Assembly: GCA_005787865.1 (NCBI GenBank)
Contig: SXZN01000224.1
Span: 1-15,746 of the forward strand
Source: Opitutaceae bacterium
Lineage (GTDB): Bacteria; Verrucomicrobiota; Verrucomicrobiia; Opitutales; Opitutaceae
Length of the DNA: 15,746 nucleotides
Reading direction: 5' to 3'
Shown in pieces: positions 7,746-15,047 of the stretch. The stretch's first letter is position 1. Every line of letters begins with the position of its first letter. Under the pieces are notes generated by a model that saw nothing but the letters and a program-made list of their open reading frames with translations, did not search any database and was not told the origin of the DNA. The position numbers and the translations under genes were made by a program.

Positions 7746-9848
7746 ATGAAAAATAAATGGTTGGGGTTAATCGGGGCAGCTTTATTTTTAGGGGCAGGCA
7801 TCATTGGAGCTGCTGAAGCGATCAAGAAGCATGCCATTACTCATGAAGATGTTTGGTTGATGAAACGGGTCGGTGCGCCGATCCCGAGCCCTGACGGCAA
7901 GTGGGTGGTTTTTTCAGTGGGTGAACCTGCGTATGAGGCAAAAGAGCAGTGGTCAGATCTCTGGTTGCAGTCGCTGACTGACAAAATTCCGGCGCGGCGA
8001 ATTACGTACAGCAAGGCCGGTGAAGGCGGGGCTAATTGGTCGCCAGATAGTCAGAGATTAGCCTTTGTGGCTAAGCGGGAAGGGGATGAAGCCGGACAAA
8101 TTTACGTGCTTAATCTGGCCTCAGGGGGCGAAGCCGAGCGCATTACCTCGTTATCGACCGGGGCCAGTGCGCCCAAGTGGAGCGGCGATGGCCGCCATTT
8201 GCTTTTTGTGAGTAATGTTTATCCCGGGGCCGAGGACGATGCCGCCAATAAAAAAGCGGCGAAGGAGCGCAAGGATCGCAAATTTAGTGTACGGGCCTAC
8301 GAACAATTTCCTCCACGTTTCTGGAATCAGTGGCTCGATGATCGGAAGGCTCATCTTTTTGTGCAAGAGGCGCGCGCGGGCGCGGTGGCGCGAGACTTGC
8401 TCGCCGGCACTCAGTTGGCGGCTAGTCCCGGCTTTGGTGGTTCGTTCGGCGATGATGGCCAGAATTTAGAGGCGGAGTGGACGCCCGATGGCTCGGCGGT
8501 TATTTTTACGGCTTTGATTAATCGCGAGGCCGGGGCGCGGGCCTCGGTCAATGCACAAATTTTCCAAGTGCTTCTTAGTGGGGGCGAGCCCCAGCGCTTG
8601 ACCAATGATAATTATAGCTACGGTCAGTTGGGGTTTTCTCCCAGTGGCGATAAATTAGTCTGCGCCGTTGATTTTAATACCGCAGGTAAAATTTATGATC
8701 TCGTGCGCTTGGCCAGTTTTTCTTGGCCCTGGCAAAATGCAGTACCGAAAATTATCAATCAAGCGCTCGATCGCTCCATTTCGCGTTACGCCACGCCGAC
8801 GGGAACCGATCGCATTTTCTTCACTTTTGAGCATGCTGGCTTGGATGAATTGTACTCGGTGAGCTATGCGGGCGGAGATGAGCGCGCTGAGACATCGCCC
8901 GTGGGCGGCAGCATCGGCGCGTTGCGGGCCGGTGGCACCGCATTAGTGGGGTTGTGGGAAAGCGCGACGAGTCCGGCCGAAATTTATTCATTTAATGGGT
9001 CGCCGAGAGCCCTCACGCAGATCAATGTGTCCCGGGTGGCCGCGATCGATTGGTTGCCGCTCGAGCATTTTACCTTCAAGGCGGCGGATGGCCGCGAAAT
9101 CCATAATATGATCGTGCGGCCAGCGGGCTTTGACCCGGCGAAGAAATATCCACTCTTTGTGGTTATCCATGGCGGCGCGGCGAGTATGTGGCATGACGCC
9201 TTTGGGTTGCGCTGGAACTACCATTTATTAGCCCAGTCCGACTATGTCTTATTGCTGACGGACTATAAAGGCTCGACTGGCTACGGAGAGGAATTTTCTC
9301 GCGCGATTCAATTTGATCCGTTGAAGGGGCCGGCCGATGAGATCAATCAAGCTGCGGATGAAGCGGTAAAGCGTTATCCTTTTATCGATGGTACACGCCG
9401 GGCCGCGGGCGGAGCTAGTTATGGTGGTCATTTGGCGAATTGGCTGCAGGCGACCACCACGCGCTATAAATGTATTATTTCTCATGCCGGTGAGGCGGAC
9501 CTCATGATGCAGTGGGGAACGAGCGACAGTGTTTTTAGCCGTGAGGTGAATAGTGGCGGGCCCATTTGGGGCGACAGCAAAGTATGGCGGGAGCAAAGCC
9601 CAGCGTTGCAAGGTGGGAATCACGAAAAGGGGACGGGCTTTACGTCACCAATTTTGATTACCGTGGGCGAACAAGATTATCGGGTCCCGATGAACAATGC
9701 GCTGATGTGGTTTACCTTGAATCAGCGCTTAAATGTCCCCAGCCGATTACTCGTATTTCCTGAGGCCGGTCATCATATTCTACGCGGAGAGGATAGTCGC
9801 TATTGGTATGGAGAGGTTCACGCGTGGCTGGCCAAATATCTGAAATAA
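7746..9848 (+). CDS. Secreted S9-family prolyl oligopeptidase-type peptidase
   Basis: A 700-residue serine peptidase of the prolyl oligopeptidase/acylaminoacyl-peptidase type. A signal peptide (MKNKWLGLIGAALFLGAGII, cut near residue 25 after AEA) points to the periplasm or outside. Residues about 40-440 are a beta-propeller of TolB/WD40-like repeats (PIPSPDGKWVVFS, ANWSPDSQRLAFVA, AEWTPDGSAVIFTA, LGFSPSGDKLVCA). Residues about 455-700 are an alpha/beta hydrolase with the triad Ser558 in GGASYGG, Asp644 in VGEQDYRVP and His676 in EAGHHI. Such enzymes cut short peptides, often after proline or remove N-terminal residues; the exact specificity cannot be read here. It is 23 bp after dprA, but its own -10 element suggests separate transcription. 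It converges on the HIT gene, with 34 bp between. Confidence 0.9.
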   Translation: MKNKWLGLIGAALFLGAGIIGAAEAIKKHAITHEDVWLMKRVGAPIPSPDGKWVVFSVGEPAYEAKEQWSDLWLQSLTDKIPARRITYSKAGEGGANWSPDSQRLAFVAKREGDEAGQIYVLNLASGGEAERITSLSTGASAPKWSGDGRHLLFVSNVYPGAEDDAANKKAAKERKDRKFSVRAYEQFPPRFWNQWLDDRKAHLFVQEARAGAVARDLLAGTQLAASPGFGGSFGDDGQNLEAEWTPDGSAVIFTALINREAGARASVNAQIFQVLLSGGEPQRLTNDNYSYGQLGFSPSGDKLVCAVDFNTAGKIYDLVRLASFSWPWQNAVPKIINQALDRSISRYATPTGTDRIFFTFEHAGLDELYSVSYAGGDERAETSPVGGSIGALRAGGTALVGLWESATSPAEIYSFNGSPRALTQINVSRVAAIDWLPLEHFTFKAADGREIHNMIVRPAGFDPAKKYPLFVVIHGGAASMWHDAFGLRWNYHLLAQSDYVLLLTDYKGSTGYGEEFSRAIQFDPLKGPADEINQAADEAVKRYPFIDGTRRAAGGASYGGHLANWLQATTTRYKCIISHAGEADLMMQWGTSDSVFSREVNSGGPIWGDSKVWREQSPALQGGNHEKGTGFTSPILITVGEQDYRVPMNNALMWFTLNQRLNVPSRLLVFPEAGHHILRGEDSRYWYGEVHAWLAKYLK

Positions 9849-9882
9849 GCCGGCGCGCCACCTCTGCTCCGAGCCCGATCGC

Positions 9883-10224
9883 TTAACCCGGTGGCCAAGC
9901 TAAGGGGCGCTGACCGAGTAAGTGGACATGCAGGTGTGGCACGCTTTCGCCGCCGTCACGGCCTTGGTTGATGACCAGGCGATAGCCAGATTCGGCAACG
10001 CCCAGTTGCTTGGCTACATTGGCAGCGGTGAGTAAAAGATGTCCCAGGAGAGCTTGATCGCTGGCGCTGGCATTACCGACGCGCACAATCAGTTGTTTGG
10101 GGATGACGAGCACATGAAGGGGTGCTTGGGGGGTGACATCATGGATCGCGATGCAGAGTTCATCCTCGTAGATAAATTTCGCAGGGATTTCACGCGCAAT
10201 TATTTTTTGGAAAATAGTTTTCAT
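9883..10224 (-). CDS. HIT-family nucleotide hydrolase (HinT-like)
   Basis: A 113-residue histidine-triad protein, normal for the HinT branch, which hydrolyses purine nucleoside phosphoramidates and AMP-lysine-type bonds in the cytosol. The N-terminus FQKIIAREIPAKFIYEDE, the PQAPLHVLVIPK segment and the triad HLHVHLLG (His97, His99, His101) are all present. His99 is the expected nucleophile by family. The last residues, PLAWPPG, fit the HinT C-terminus. It is the last gene of the trpG-nrdR-hypothetical-HIT minus-strand set, 35 bp after the unknown gene. Confidence 0.93.
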   Translation of the reverse strand: MKTIFQKIIAREIPAKFIYEDELCIAIHDVTPQAPLHVLVIPKQLIVRVGNASASDQALLGHLLLTAANVAKQLGVAESGYRLVINQGRDGGESVPHLHVHLLGQRPLAWPPG

Positions 10225-10259
10225 GGCAAAGCCGTCGATGGCTCGTTCGTAGCGCGGAT

Positions 10260-10736
10260 TTACAGGAACAGCAGGTTGAGCGTAGCGTGCCGTAATGAGC
10301 GCGCGGCGGCTAATTCACGAATGAAGGTGAGGGTTTCATCGTATTCGCGGCGGCGGCGCTCGGTCCAACGTTTGCTGGGTGGGCAATGGGCGGTACACAG
10401 ATTAGTGATTAGCAGGGTCGATTCTGAGTAACCGGCGAGTTGTTTTAAGCCCTGCATGACGCTCGCACGAGTGAAGAGCGGGGTAGCGCCGGTGTAGTCA
10501 GCGCTGGCATCCCAGTGAAAGAATCCATGTTCTGACTGAGCTGAGCAAAGCCGTTGAAGTAAGAGGGCAGCGGCCTGAACAAAGGCGGGATCGCTGGGCG
10601 CTCGTTCCTCAGCTTCGCCGAGAGAGGTGCTGATGGCGTCATCAATTTGCTGCGCCAAGTAGAGGTCGTGCCCAGTCAGTGGGGCAAAGAGGGCGTTAAG
10701 AAAATGCAGCCGGCGCAGTTGCAGGGGGCGCGTCAT
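10260..10736 (-). CDS. Unrecognised 158-residue protein coupled to nrdR
   Basis: I do not recognise a family. The protein appears soluble and mostly helical, with no signal peptide or membrane segment. Visible features are an N-terminal leucine- and arginine-rich helix (LQLRRLHFLNALFAPL), an acidic stretch (SLGEAEERAPSD), a CTAHCPP segment with two Cys and a His, a highly basic run (KRWTERRRREYD), and a C-terminal leucine-rich helix. Its ATG overlaps the nrdR stop as ATGA (10733-10736), so it is very probably translated by coupling. The HIT gene starts 35 bp downstream. The position supports a real gene but says little about its function. Confidence 0.7.
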   Translation of the reverse strand: MTRPLQLRRLHFLNALFAPLTGHDLYLAQQIDDAISTSLGEAEERAPSDPAFVQAAALLLQRLCSAQSEHGFFHWDASADYTGATPLFTRASVMQGLKQLAGYSESTLLITNLCTAHCPPSKRWTERRRREYDETLTFIRELAAARSLRHATLNLLFL

Positions 10737-11215
10737 TTCTTGGCTTTCACGGTCGCGGGTTGATCGTGGGGGCTAAGATTACTGATTTCATCGACGAATT
10801 CAGAGACATCGCGAAATTCTTTATAAACTGAAGCAAACCGCACGTAGGCCACTTGGTCAGTCTTGCGGAGGCGCTGCATGACATGCTCGCCGATGGCGCT
10901 GGTCGGGACTTGATTGTCGTAGAGGGCTTCGACGGCATCGAGCACATCCTCGATGAGCATGGTCATTTGCTCATTATCAATCGGGCGTTTATGGCAGGCG
11001 GCGCGGACGGCGCGGAAAAGTTTATCGCGGTCAAAGGGCTCTTGGCGGCCATCGCGCTTGACCACCACCATGCTGTCGCGCACGAGCGTTTCTGAAGTGG
11101 TATAACGATTGCCGCATTCGAGGCATTCCCGTCGGCGCCGGGTATTGTTGCCGTCGCGAGCAATGCGCGAGTCGATTACTTTATCGGCAATAGAAGTACA
11201 CTTGGGGCAGCGCAT
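10733..11215 (-). CDS. nrdR: Transcriptional repressor NrdR
   Basis: Senses ATP and dATP and represses ribonucleotide reductase operons. The 160-residue protein has a zinc ribbon with Cys3, Cys6, Cys31 and Cys34 (MRCPKC and CLECG), then an ATP-cone domain (about 48-138) beginning VVKRDGRQEPFDRDKL and including VAYVRFASVYKEFRD. The start chosen is ATG at 11215, because MRCPKC is the family N-terminus; an in-frame ATG at 11296 would add 27 residues that overlap trpG. It begins 4 bp after the trpG stop codon and its own stop overlaps the next start. No nrd genes or clear NrdR boxes were seen in the window. Confidence 0.95.
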   Translation of the reverse strand: MRCPKCTSIADKVIDSRIARDGNNTRRRRECLECGNRYTTSETLVRDSMVVVKRDGRQEPFDRDKLFRAVRAACHKRPIDNEQMTMLIEDVLDAVEALYDNQVPTSAIGEHVMQRLRKTDQVAYVRFASVYKEFRDVSEFVDEISNLSPHDQPATVKAKK

Positions 11216-11219
11216 GACT

Positions 11220-11786
11220 TTAAGGCAGGGCGAGGAAGTTTTGAAGAATCCGCATACCGCCTTCGGTGGCGATGGACTCAGGATGAAATTGGACACCGTA
11301 AATAGGGAAATGTTTATGGCGTAGGCCCATTATCTCTCCTTCGGCGGTCTCAGCCGTGATGGTTAGGCAATCTGGCAAGCTAGCGCGCTCGACTAAAAGG
11401 GAGTGGTAGCGAGTCGCCGTGAAAGGTGAGGGCAGCCCTTTAAAAATATCAGTCCCGCGGTGCGTGATGGGGGAGAGTTTGCCGTGCATCTGGCGATCGG
11501 CACGGATGACTTTTCCGCCGAATTGCTGGCCGATGGATTGGTGGCCGAGGCAGACGCCGAGAATCGGTTTTTTACCTGCAAAAGCTTTTATCAGATCGAG
11601 ACTTACACCTGCTTCGGTCGGGGTGCATGGTCCCGGAGAAATCAGGATGCGGTCGGGGTTTAGTTTTACCGCATCGGCGACCGACAGCTCATCGTTGCGG
11701 AAAATGCGCATAGGAACACCCAGCTGGCCAAAATATTGGACCAAATTGAAGGTGAACGAATCGTAGTTGTCGATGACCAGCAGCAC
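11220..11786 (-). CDS. trpG: Anthranilate/aminodeoxychorismate synthase component II (glutamine amidotransferase)
   Basis: Supplies ammonia from glutamine to the chorismate-using partner TrpE or PabB, for tryptophan or folate; one protein often serves both. The 188-residue class I amidotransferase has LLVIDNYDSFTFNLVQY at the N-terminus, nucleophile Cys79 in GVCLGHQ, MHGK at 100-103, and His168/Glu170 in FHPES. No trpE or pabB is adjacent, so the symbol could equally be pabA. The start is GTG at 11786; there is no ATG in a suitable place and no Shine-Dalgarno. A well-spaced promoter ends 8 nt upstream, so the mRNA may be leaderless. It heads the operon with nrdR, the unknown gene and the HIT gene. 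Confidence 0.92.
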   Translation of the reverse strand: MLLVIDNYDSFTFNLVQYFGQLGVPMRIFRNDELSVADAVKLNPDRILISPGPCTPTEAGVSLDLIKAFAGKKPILGVCLGHQSIGQQFGGKVIRADRQMHGKLSPITHRGTDIFKGLPSPFTATRYHSLLVERASLPDCLTITAETAEGEIMGLRHKHFPIYGVQFHPESIATEGGMRILQNFLALP

Positions 11787-11794
11787 TTTTGACC

Positions 11795-11823
11795 AATCTA
11801 CCCCGCAATTGACAGAGGGTCAA
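11795..11823 (-). promoter_or_regulatory. Leaderless-type promoter of the trpG operon
   Basis: Read on the minus strand, TTGACC (complement of 11818-11823) is followed after exactly 17 nt by TAGATT (complement of 11795-11800). TAGATT ends 8 nt before the GTG start at 11786, which puts transcription start 1-2 nt before the start codon. The -35 overlaps an inverted repeat TTGAC-N5-GTCAA at 11809-11823. Confidence 0.55.
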
Positions 11824-11917
11824 GACCGCGGACAGGGTGGGTCTGTTATTATGAGATGGATCCTCAGTCGCTCGGTACTGCAGTAAGATGAATTGCTGCT
11901 CTAGCCTAAGACTGGCT

Positions 11918-11926
11918 CATTATAAA
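11918..11926 (+). promoter_or_regulatory. Candidate -10 element of tgt
   Basis: CATTAT at 11918-11923 and overlapping TATAAA at 11921-11926 lie just before the tgt ATG at 11934. A weak -35, TTGCTG at 11893-11898, is 19 nt upstream of CATTAT. The leader would be about 1-4 nt. AAGG at 11926-11929 could alternatively act as a weak, close Shine-Dalgarno. An extended -10 (TGTTATTAT at 11844-11852) is a second possible tgt promoter with a longer leader. Confidence 0.35.
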
Positions 11927-11933
11927 AGGCCCA

Positions 11934-13091
11934 ATGCTTCCTCCCTTTCAATTACTCAAGACGGATCCCTCAACCGCCGCTCGCCGTGGTCGGCTCAGTA
12001 CATTGCATGGCCAGATTGAGACCCCGATCTTCATGCCGGTCGGTACGCAAGGGACGGTCAAGGCGTTGACGCCGGCGCAGATTCGGGAGACAGGGGCGCA
12101 GATTATTTTAGGGAATACTTATCATCTCAATTTGCGCCCAGGCTCTGAGTTGGTGCGAGATCTCGGCGGTTTGCATAAATTCATGGGATGGGATGGGCCC
12201 ATTTTAACTGATAGTGGCGGGTTTCAGGTTTTTAGTTTGGCTAAGCTCCGCGAGATTCGTGATGACGGCATTGCGTTTGCCTCACATATCGACGGCCAGA
12301 AACTTTTCCTGGGGCCGCGTGAGGTCATGAGTATCCAGGCTAATTTAGGGTCAGACATTGCTATGGTCATTGATGAATGTCCGCCTTGGCCCTGCACTCG
12401 CGAAGAGTGTCGTCTAGCCATCGATCGCAGTCTGCGCTGGGCTCAGCAGTGTAAGCAGATCGCCACGGATAATAATTTCCTGGGATCGGGGCATCACGTT
12501 TTTGCGATTATTCAGGGTTCGACCTTTGATGATCTGCGGCGCGAGGCCGCGGAATCGCTGGCGGCGCTTGATTTTCCGGGTTATGCGGTTGGCGGGGTTA
12601 GTGTCGGAGAGCCGGAGCCCGAGATGTTGAAGCAAGTGGCGGCCACCATTCCCTTTATGCCGGCAGACAAACCGCGCTACACGATGGGACTGGGGACACC
12701 GCCCCAAATCCTCAAAATGATCGCGCTCGGAGTGGACCTCTTTGATTGTGTGCACCCGACGCGCGTGGCTCGTAATGGGGCGGCCTTTACCCCAGATGGC
12801 TTGATCAATTTGCGCAACGAGCGGTACCGCACCGATCCCAAGCCGCTAGTTGAGGGATTAGATAATTACACTTGTCGGCATTTTTCCCGCGCTTACTTGC
12901 GTCACCTGGTCATGGCGGGTGAAATCCTCGCGAGCACTTTGATTAGTCTGCACAACGTGCATTTCTACCTCGATCTCGTGGCGCAGGCTCGGGCGCATAT
13001 TGAGGCTGGCGATTACGGGCCTTGGCACCGTGCTTGGATCGAGCGCTTTGAGGCCGGTGAGCGCGCGGCTAAAAATACGGTGGCGGGGTGA
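11934..13091 (+). CDS. tgt: tRNA-guanine transglycosylase (queuine/preQ1)
   Basis: Exchanges guanine-34 of Asn, Asp, His and Tyr tRNAs for the queuosine precursor preQ1. The 385-residue TIM-barrel protein shows the substrate site Asp93 in DSGGFQVF, VIDECPPWP, GGVSVGEPEPEM, and the FDCVHPTRVARNG block with the expected nucleophile Asp271. The structural zinc site is unusual: the family has CxCxxC plus His, but here the first two cysteines are Leu309 and Asn311 (GLDNYTC). Only Cys314 and His340 remain, at the normal 26-residue spacing. The rest is intact, so the enzyme may still work with a different or absent zinc. The start ATG at 11934 fits the family. It is divergent from the trpG operon and ends 3 bp from the convergent opgB-like gene. 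Confidence 0.94.
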   Translation: MLPPFQLLKTDPSTAARRGRLSTLHGQIETPIFMPVGTQGTVKALTPAQIRETGAQIILGNTYHLNLRPGSELVRDLGGLHKFMGWDGPILTDSGGFQVFSLAKLREIRDDGIAFASHIDGQKLFLGPREVMSIQANLGSDIAMVIDECPPWPCTREECRLAIDRSLRWAQQCKQIATDNNFLGSGHHVFAIIQGSTFDDLRREAAESLAALDFPGYAVGGVSVGEPEPEMLKQVAATIPFMPADKPRYTMGLGTPPQILKMIALGVDLFDCVHPTRVARNGAAFTPDGLINLRNERYRTDPKPLVEGLDNYTCRHFSRAYLRHLVMAGEILASTLISLHNVHFYLDLVAQARAHIEAGDYGPWHRAWIERFEAGERAAKNTVAG

Positions 13092-13094
13092 TTT

Positions 13095-14930
13095 TCAGCG
13101 CAATTTATCCCATCGAGCCAGTAGATCTGTTTTTAACAGCGTCGTTTCGGTAGTTTCGGATAAGGGGATCACGTGCGACCCAGCGCCAGCTCGGCCTAAA
13201 AGTAAAACCCACCGATCGGATTGGCCGGTAACGACTCGAGGAAAGCTAGTCGCGATATCTTTTTCTTGGGCAAATAATAAATAGCGAGTCCCCCGGGCAA
13301 GCTCGCGGGCTTGTGCAGCTAGCCGCACGTCCCATTCGGCATCGAATTCGAATCGTAAGGATAGTTTATCGTGCTCATCTAGCGTTATGAGGACTGGTGC
13401 CCCAAGCTGGCGCTTATCGATGCTGATCATACCAGCTTTGAAATAAATTTTTTGACTCAATTGGGGGAAGTTCCAGAACTCGACAAAATTATCACGCCAT
13501 GATGCGAGCACGGCCGGATCATGGATATGGGCGATATCGCTATCTAATACATTCGGATCGAGGAGATTTCGGCCTAGGCCAATTGAGCCAGTGAAGCCCA
13601 GGAAGGGGAGTAAGGTAGGACCGATATCAAAAGTGGAGCCGAGGCGGGCAATGCTCGCCCCTCTCTTTATTTTCGGATCAAGGATCAGGAATAAGTTTTT
13701 GCGAATTCCCCGATCCAGCAAGGCGGTGGCCTCGTTGGGCATAGCGATGTGATCAGAAACAATAACAATAACCGTGTCTTTACCCCATGGTGAAGCTTGG
13801 ACGCGCCGCACGAACTTAACGATGTGCAGGGCGGAGGCCTTGACCGCGGTTAGCATGCGATTGCTGCCATCACCGTACGGAGAGAGTTCATCGCTTTTTG
13901 AGGGCAGGCCGTGAGGTGAGTGGGTATTAAGCGTTAATAGAAATAAGCCAAATGGCTGGTGGTTGGCGGCGAGCTCAGTGTAGCGATCATAGACGAGGTC
14001 AAGCAGGCTATCATCATACAAACCCCAGCCGTTAACATAAGTAGGATCTTTGAGCTTAGGTTCTAATTCTGCTCGGCCCAAGACCTCATCAAAATGGTGG
14101 CTGCGTAAAAATTTCCCCTTGCCGCCAAAATTTAAATCAGCCCCACCCAAAAATGCTAATCGATAGCCCTCTTGGTGTAAGAGATCGCTTAGGCCAATTG
14201 CGCCGGGCAAGAAGCTATCCATGCCTGACATCGAGTTGGGGTGTGAGGGGGTGATGAGGGGAATGCCACAATTACTAGCCACCAATCCCCCCATGGTAAA
14301 CCCAGTGCCGAGTAACGAATCGATGTTAGTAAAAGAAATGCCGCTTTGCTCTAATTGCTGCAGTTCGGGCACTAAATTCGGGAATAGTTTATCATCCAAG
14401 TAGGTCCGCTCCAGGCTTTCTCCATAAATAAATATAAAACTCTTGGGCTGTGGCGCAATGCGCTGAATTATGGGTTGGCGATAATTTGCGTAGAAATCTT
14501 TTGCCTCCTCGGTCGGCCAATTTAATTGCATTAAATTTTTGGTGGCGGGGTGCAGTGCGAGGGCCCCGACGATCAAGAGGAAGGCAGCACTTAAGAATTT
14601 AGGGCGTAGCAGGCCAAGTTGTCCCCAGCCGGTGCTTTTTTTAGCCAAGAAAGTGAAAATGAGTAGTCCGCTAGCGGTAAGCAGTAAGCTGGGCCAGCGG
14701 TCATAAATCGCCCCGGCATTTAAAAAGCCATAATGTAGGTGAAAGATCGTCGCGCCATTAATGCCATTCCCCGTGATGTTATCTATCACGAGCCATGCAG
14801 CAGAAAGGGCGAGGTGAAGGGCGACTATGCCTGCAAATATAAAGTGGGTGCGGCGGCTTTTTCTGGTGAGGGCGAAGCAGATCATACTGCTGCCAAGGAG
14901 CAAATTGCTGGTGAGAAGAATAGAAATCAC
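13095..14930 (-). CDS. opgB: OpgB/MdoB-like phosphoglycerol transferase
   Basis: A 611-residue inner-membrane enzyme with a periplasmic sulfatase-fold domain. Enterobacterial OpgB moves phosphoglycerol from phosphatidylglycerol to osmoregulated periplasmic glucans. Four N-terminal membrane segments (about 4-21, 29-50, 82-97, 112-127), with TGNGIN in the first periplasmic loop, resemble OpgB. The catalytic domain has YGESLERTY (metal ligand Glu171), GFTMGGLVASNCGIP (probable nucleophile Thr212), THSPHG (His337) and SDHIAMPN (Asp393, His394). It is about 150 residues shorter than Escherichia coli OpgB (about 760), mainly at the C-terminus. The start is GTG at 14930 with no Shine-Dalgarno. No glucan synthesis genes (opgG, opgH) are in the window, so the acceptor is unknown; another periplasmic glycan is possible. 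Confidence 0.85.
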   Translation of the reverse strand: MISILLTSNLLLGSSMICFALTRKSRRTHFIFAGIVALHLALSAAWLVIDNITGNGINGATIFHLHYGFLNAGAIYDRWPSLLLTASGLLIFTFLAKKSTGWGQLGLLRPKFLSAAFLLIVGALALHPATKNLMQLNWPTEEAKDFYANYRQPIIQRIAPQPKSFIFIYGESLERTYLDDKLFPNLVPELQQLEQSGISFTNIDSLLGTGFTMGGLVASNCGIPLITPSHPNSMSGMDSFLPGAIGLSDLLHQEGYRLAFLGGADLNFGGKGKFLRSHHFDEVLGRAELEPKLKDPTYVNGWGLYDDSLLDLVYDRYTELAANHQPFGLFLLTLNTHSPHGLPSKSDELSPYGDGSNRMLTAVKASALHIVKFVRRVQASPWGKDTVIVIVSDHIAMPNEATALLDRGIRKNLFLILDPKIKRGASIARLGSTFDIGPTLLPFLGFTGSIGLGRNLLDPNVLDSDIAHIHDPAVLASWRDNFVEFWNFPQLSQKIYFKAGMISIDKRQLGAPVLITLDEHDKLSLRFEFDAEWDVRLAAQARELARGTRYLLFAQEKDIATSFPRVVTGQSDRWVLLLGRAGAGSHVIPLSETTETTLLKTDLLARWDKLR

Positions 14931-14965
14931 TGAGGATAAATAAAATGAGGCGACTTAATGAGGGA

Positions 14966-14987
14966 TGGTTAAATTAAGATTTAACCA
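14966..14987. repeat. Perfect 9 bp inverted repeat, possible operator
   Basis: TGGTTAAAT at 14966-14974 and ATTTAACCA at 14979-14987 are exact inverted copies around the 4 nt centre TAAG. No T-run follows on either strand, so a transcription factor site is more likely than a terminator. It lies 36 bp upstream of the opgB-like GTG, where a regulator would act. Two similar direct copies flank it: GCGACTTAAT on the left and GCCGCTTAAT on the right. Confidence 0.5.
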
Positions 14988-15036
14988 AGCCGCTTAATCA
15001 GCGTGACGATCATGTTCGCGCTGGGGTTACGGGGAA

Positions 15037-15045
15037 TGCTATAAT
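15037..15045 (+). promoter_or_regulatory. Extended -10 promoter motif upstream of uxs
   Basis: TGCTATAAT is a perfect TATAAT with an upstream TGn, the extended -10 pattern that can work without a -35; no good -35 is visible at the right distance. If used, it would give uxs a leader of about 230 nt, or a short separate transcript. Confidence 0.4.
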
Positions 15046-15047
15046 AA

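Noticed and set aside
4118..9848. A linked novel system across VC0807-like, pdxJ, acpS, nnr, dprA and S9 peptidase genes
   Set aside because: These are common housekeeping genes with known separate roles. Their adjacency does not form a recognisable defence, toxin-antitoxin or biosynthetic module.
10039..10431. Plus-strand 130-codon open frame across the HIT gene and the unknown gene
   Set aside because: It is antisense to two minus-strand genes; the HIT protein has its full histidine triad on the minus strand and this frame shows no domain.
11809..11814. Perfect TTGACA as a plus-strand -35 for tgt
   Set aside because: No -10 lies 16-19 nt downstream; the nearest (TATTAT at 11847) is 32 nt away. 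It is better explained as one arm of the inverted repeat.
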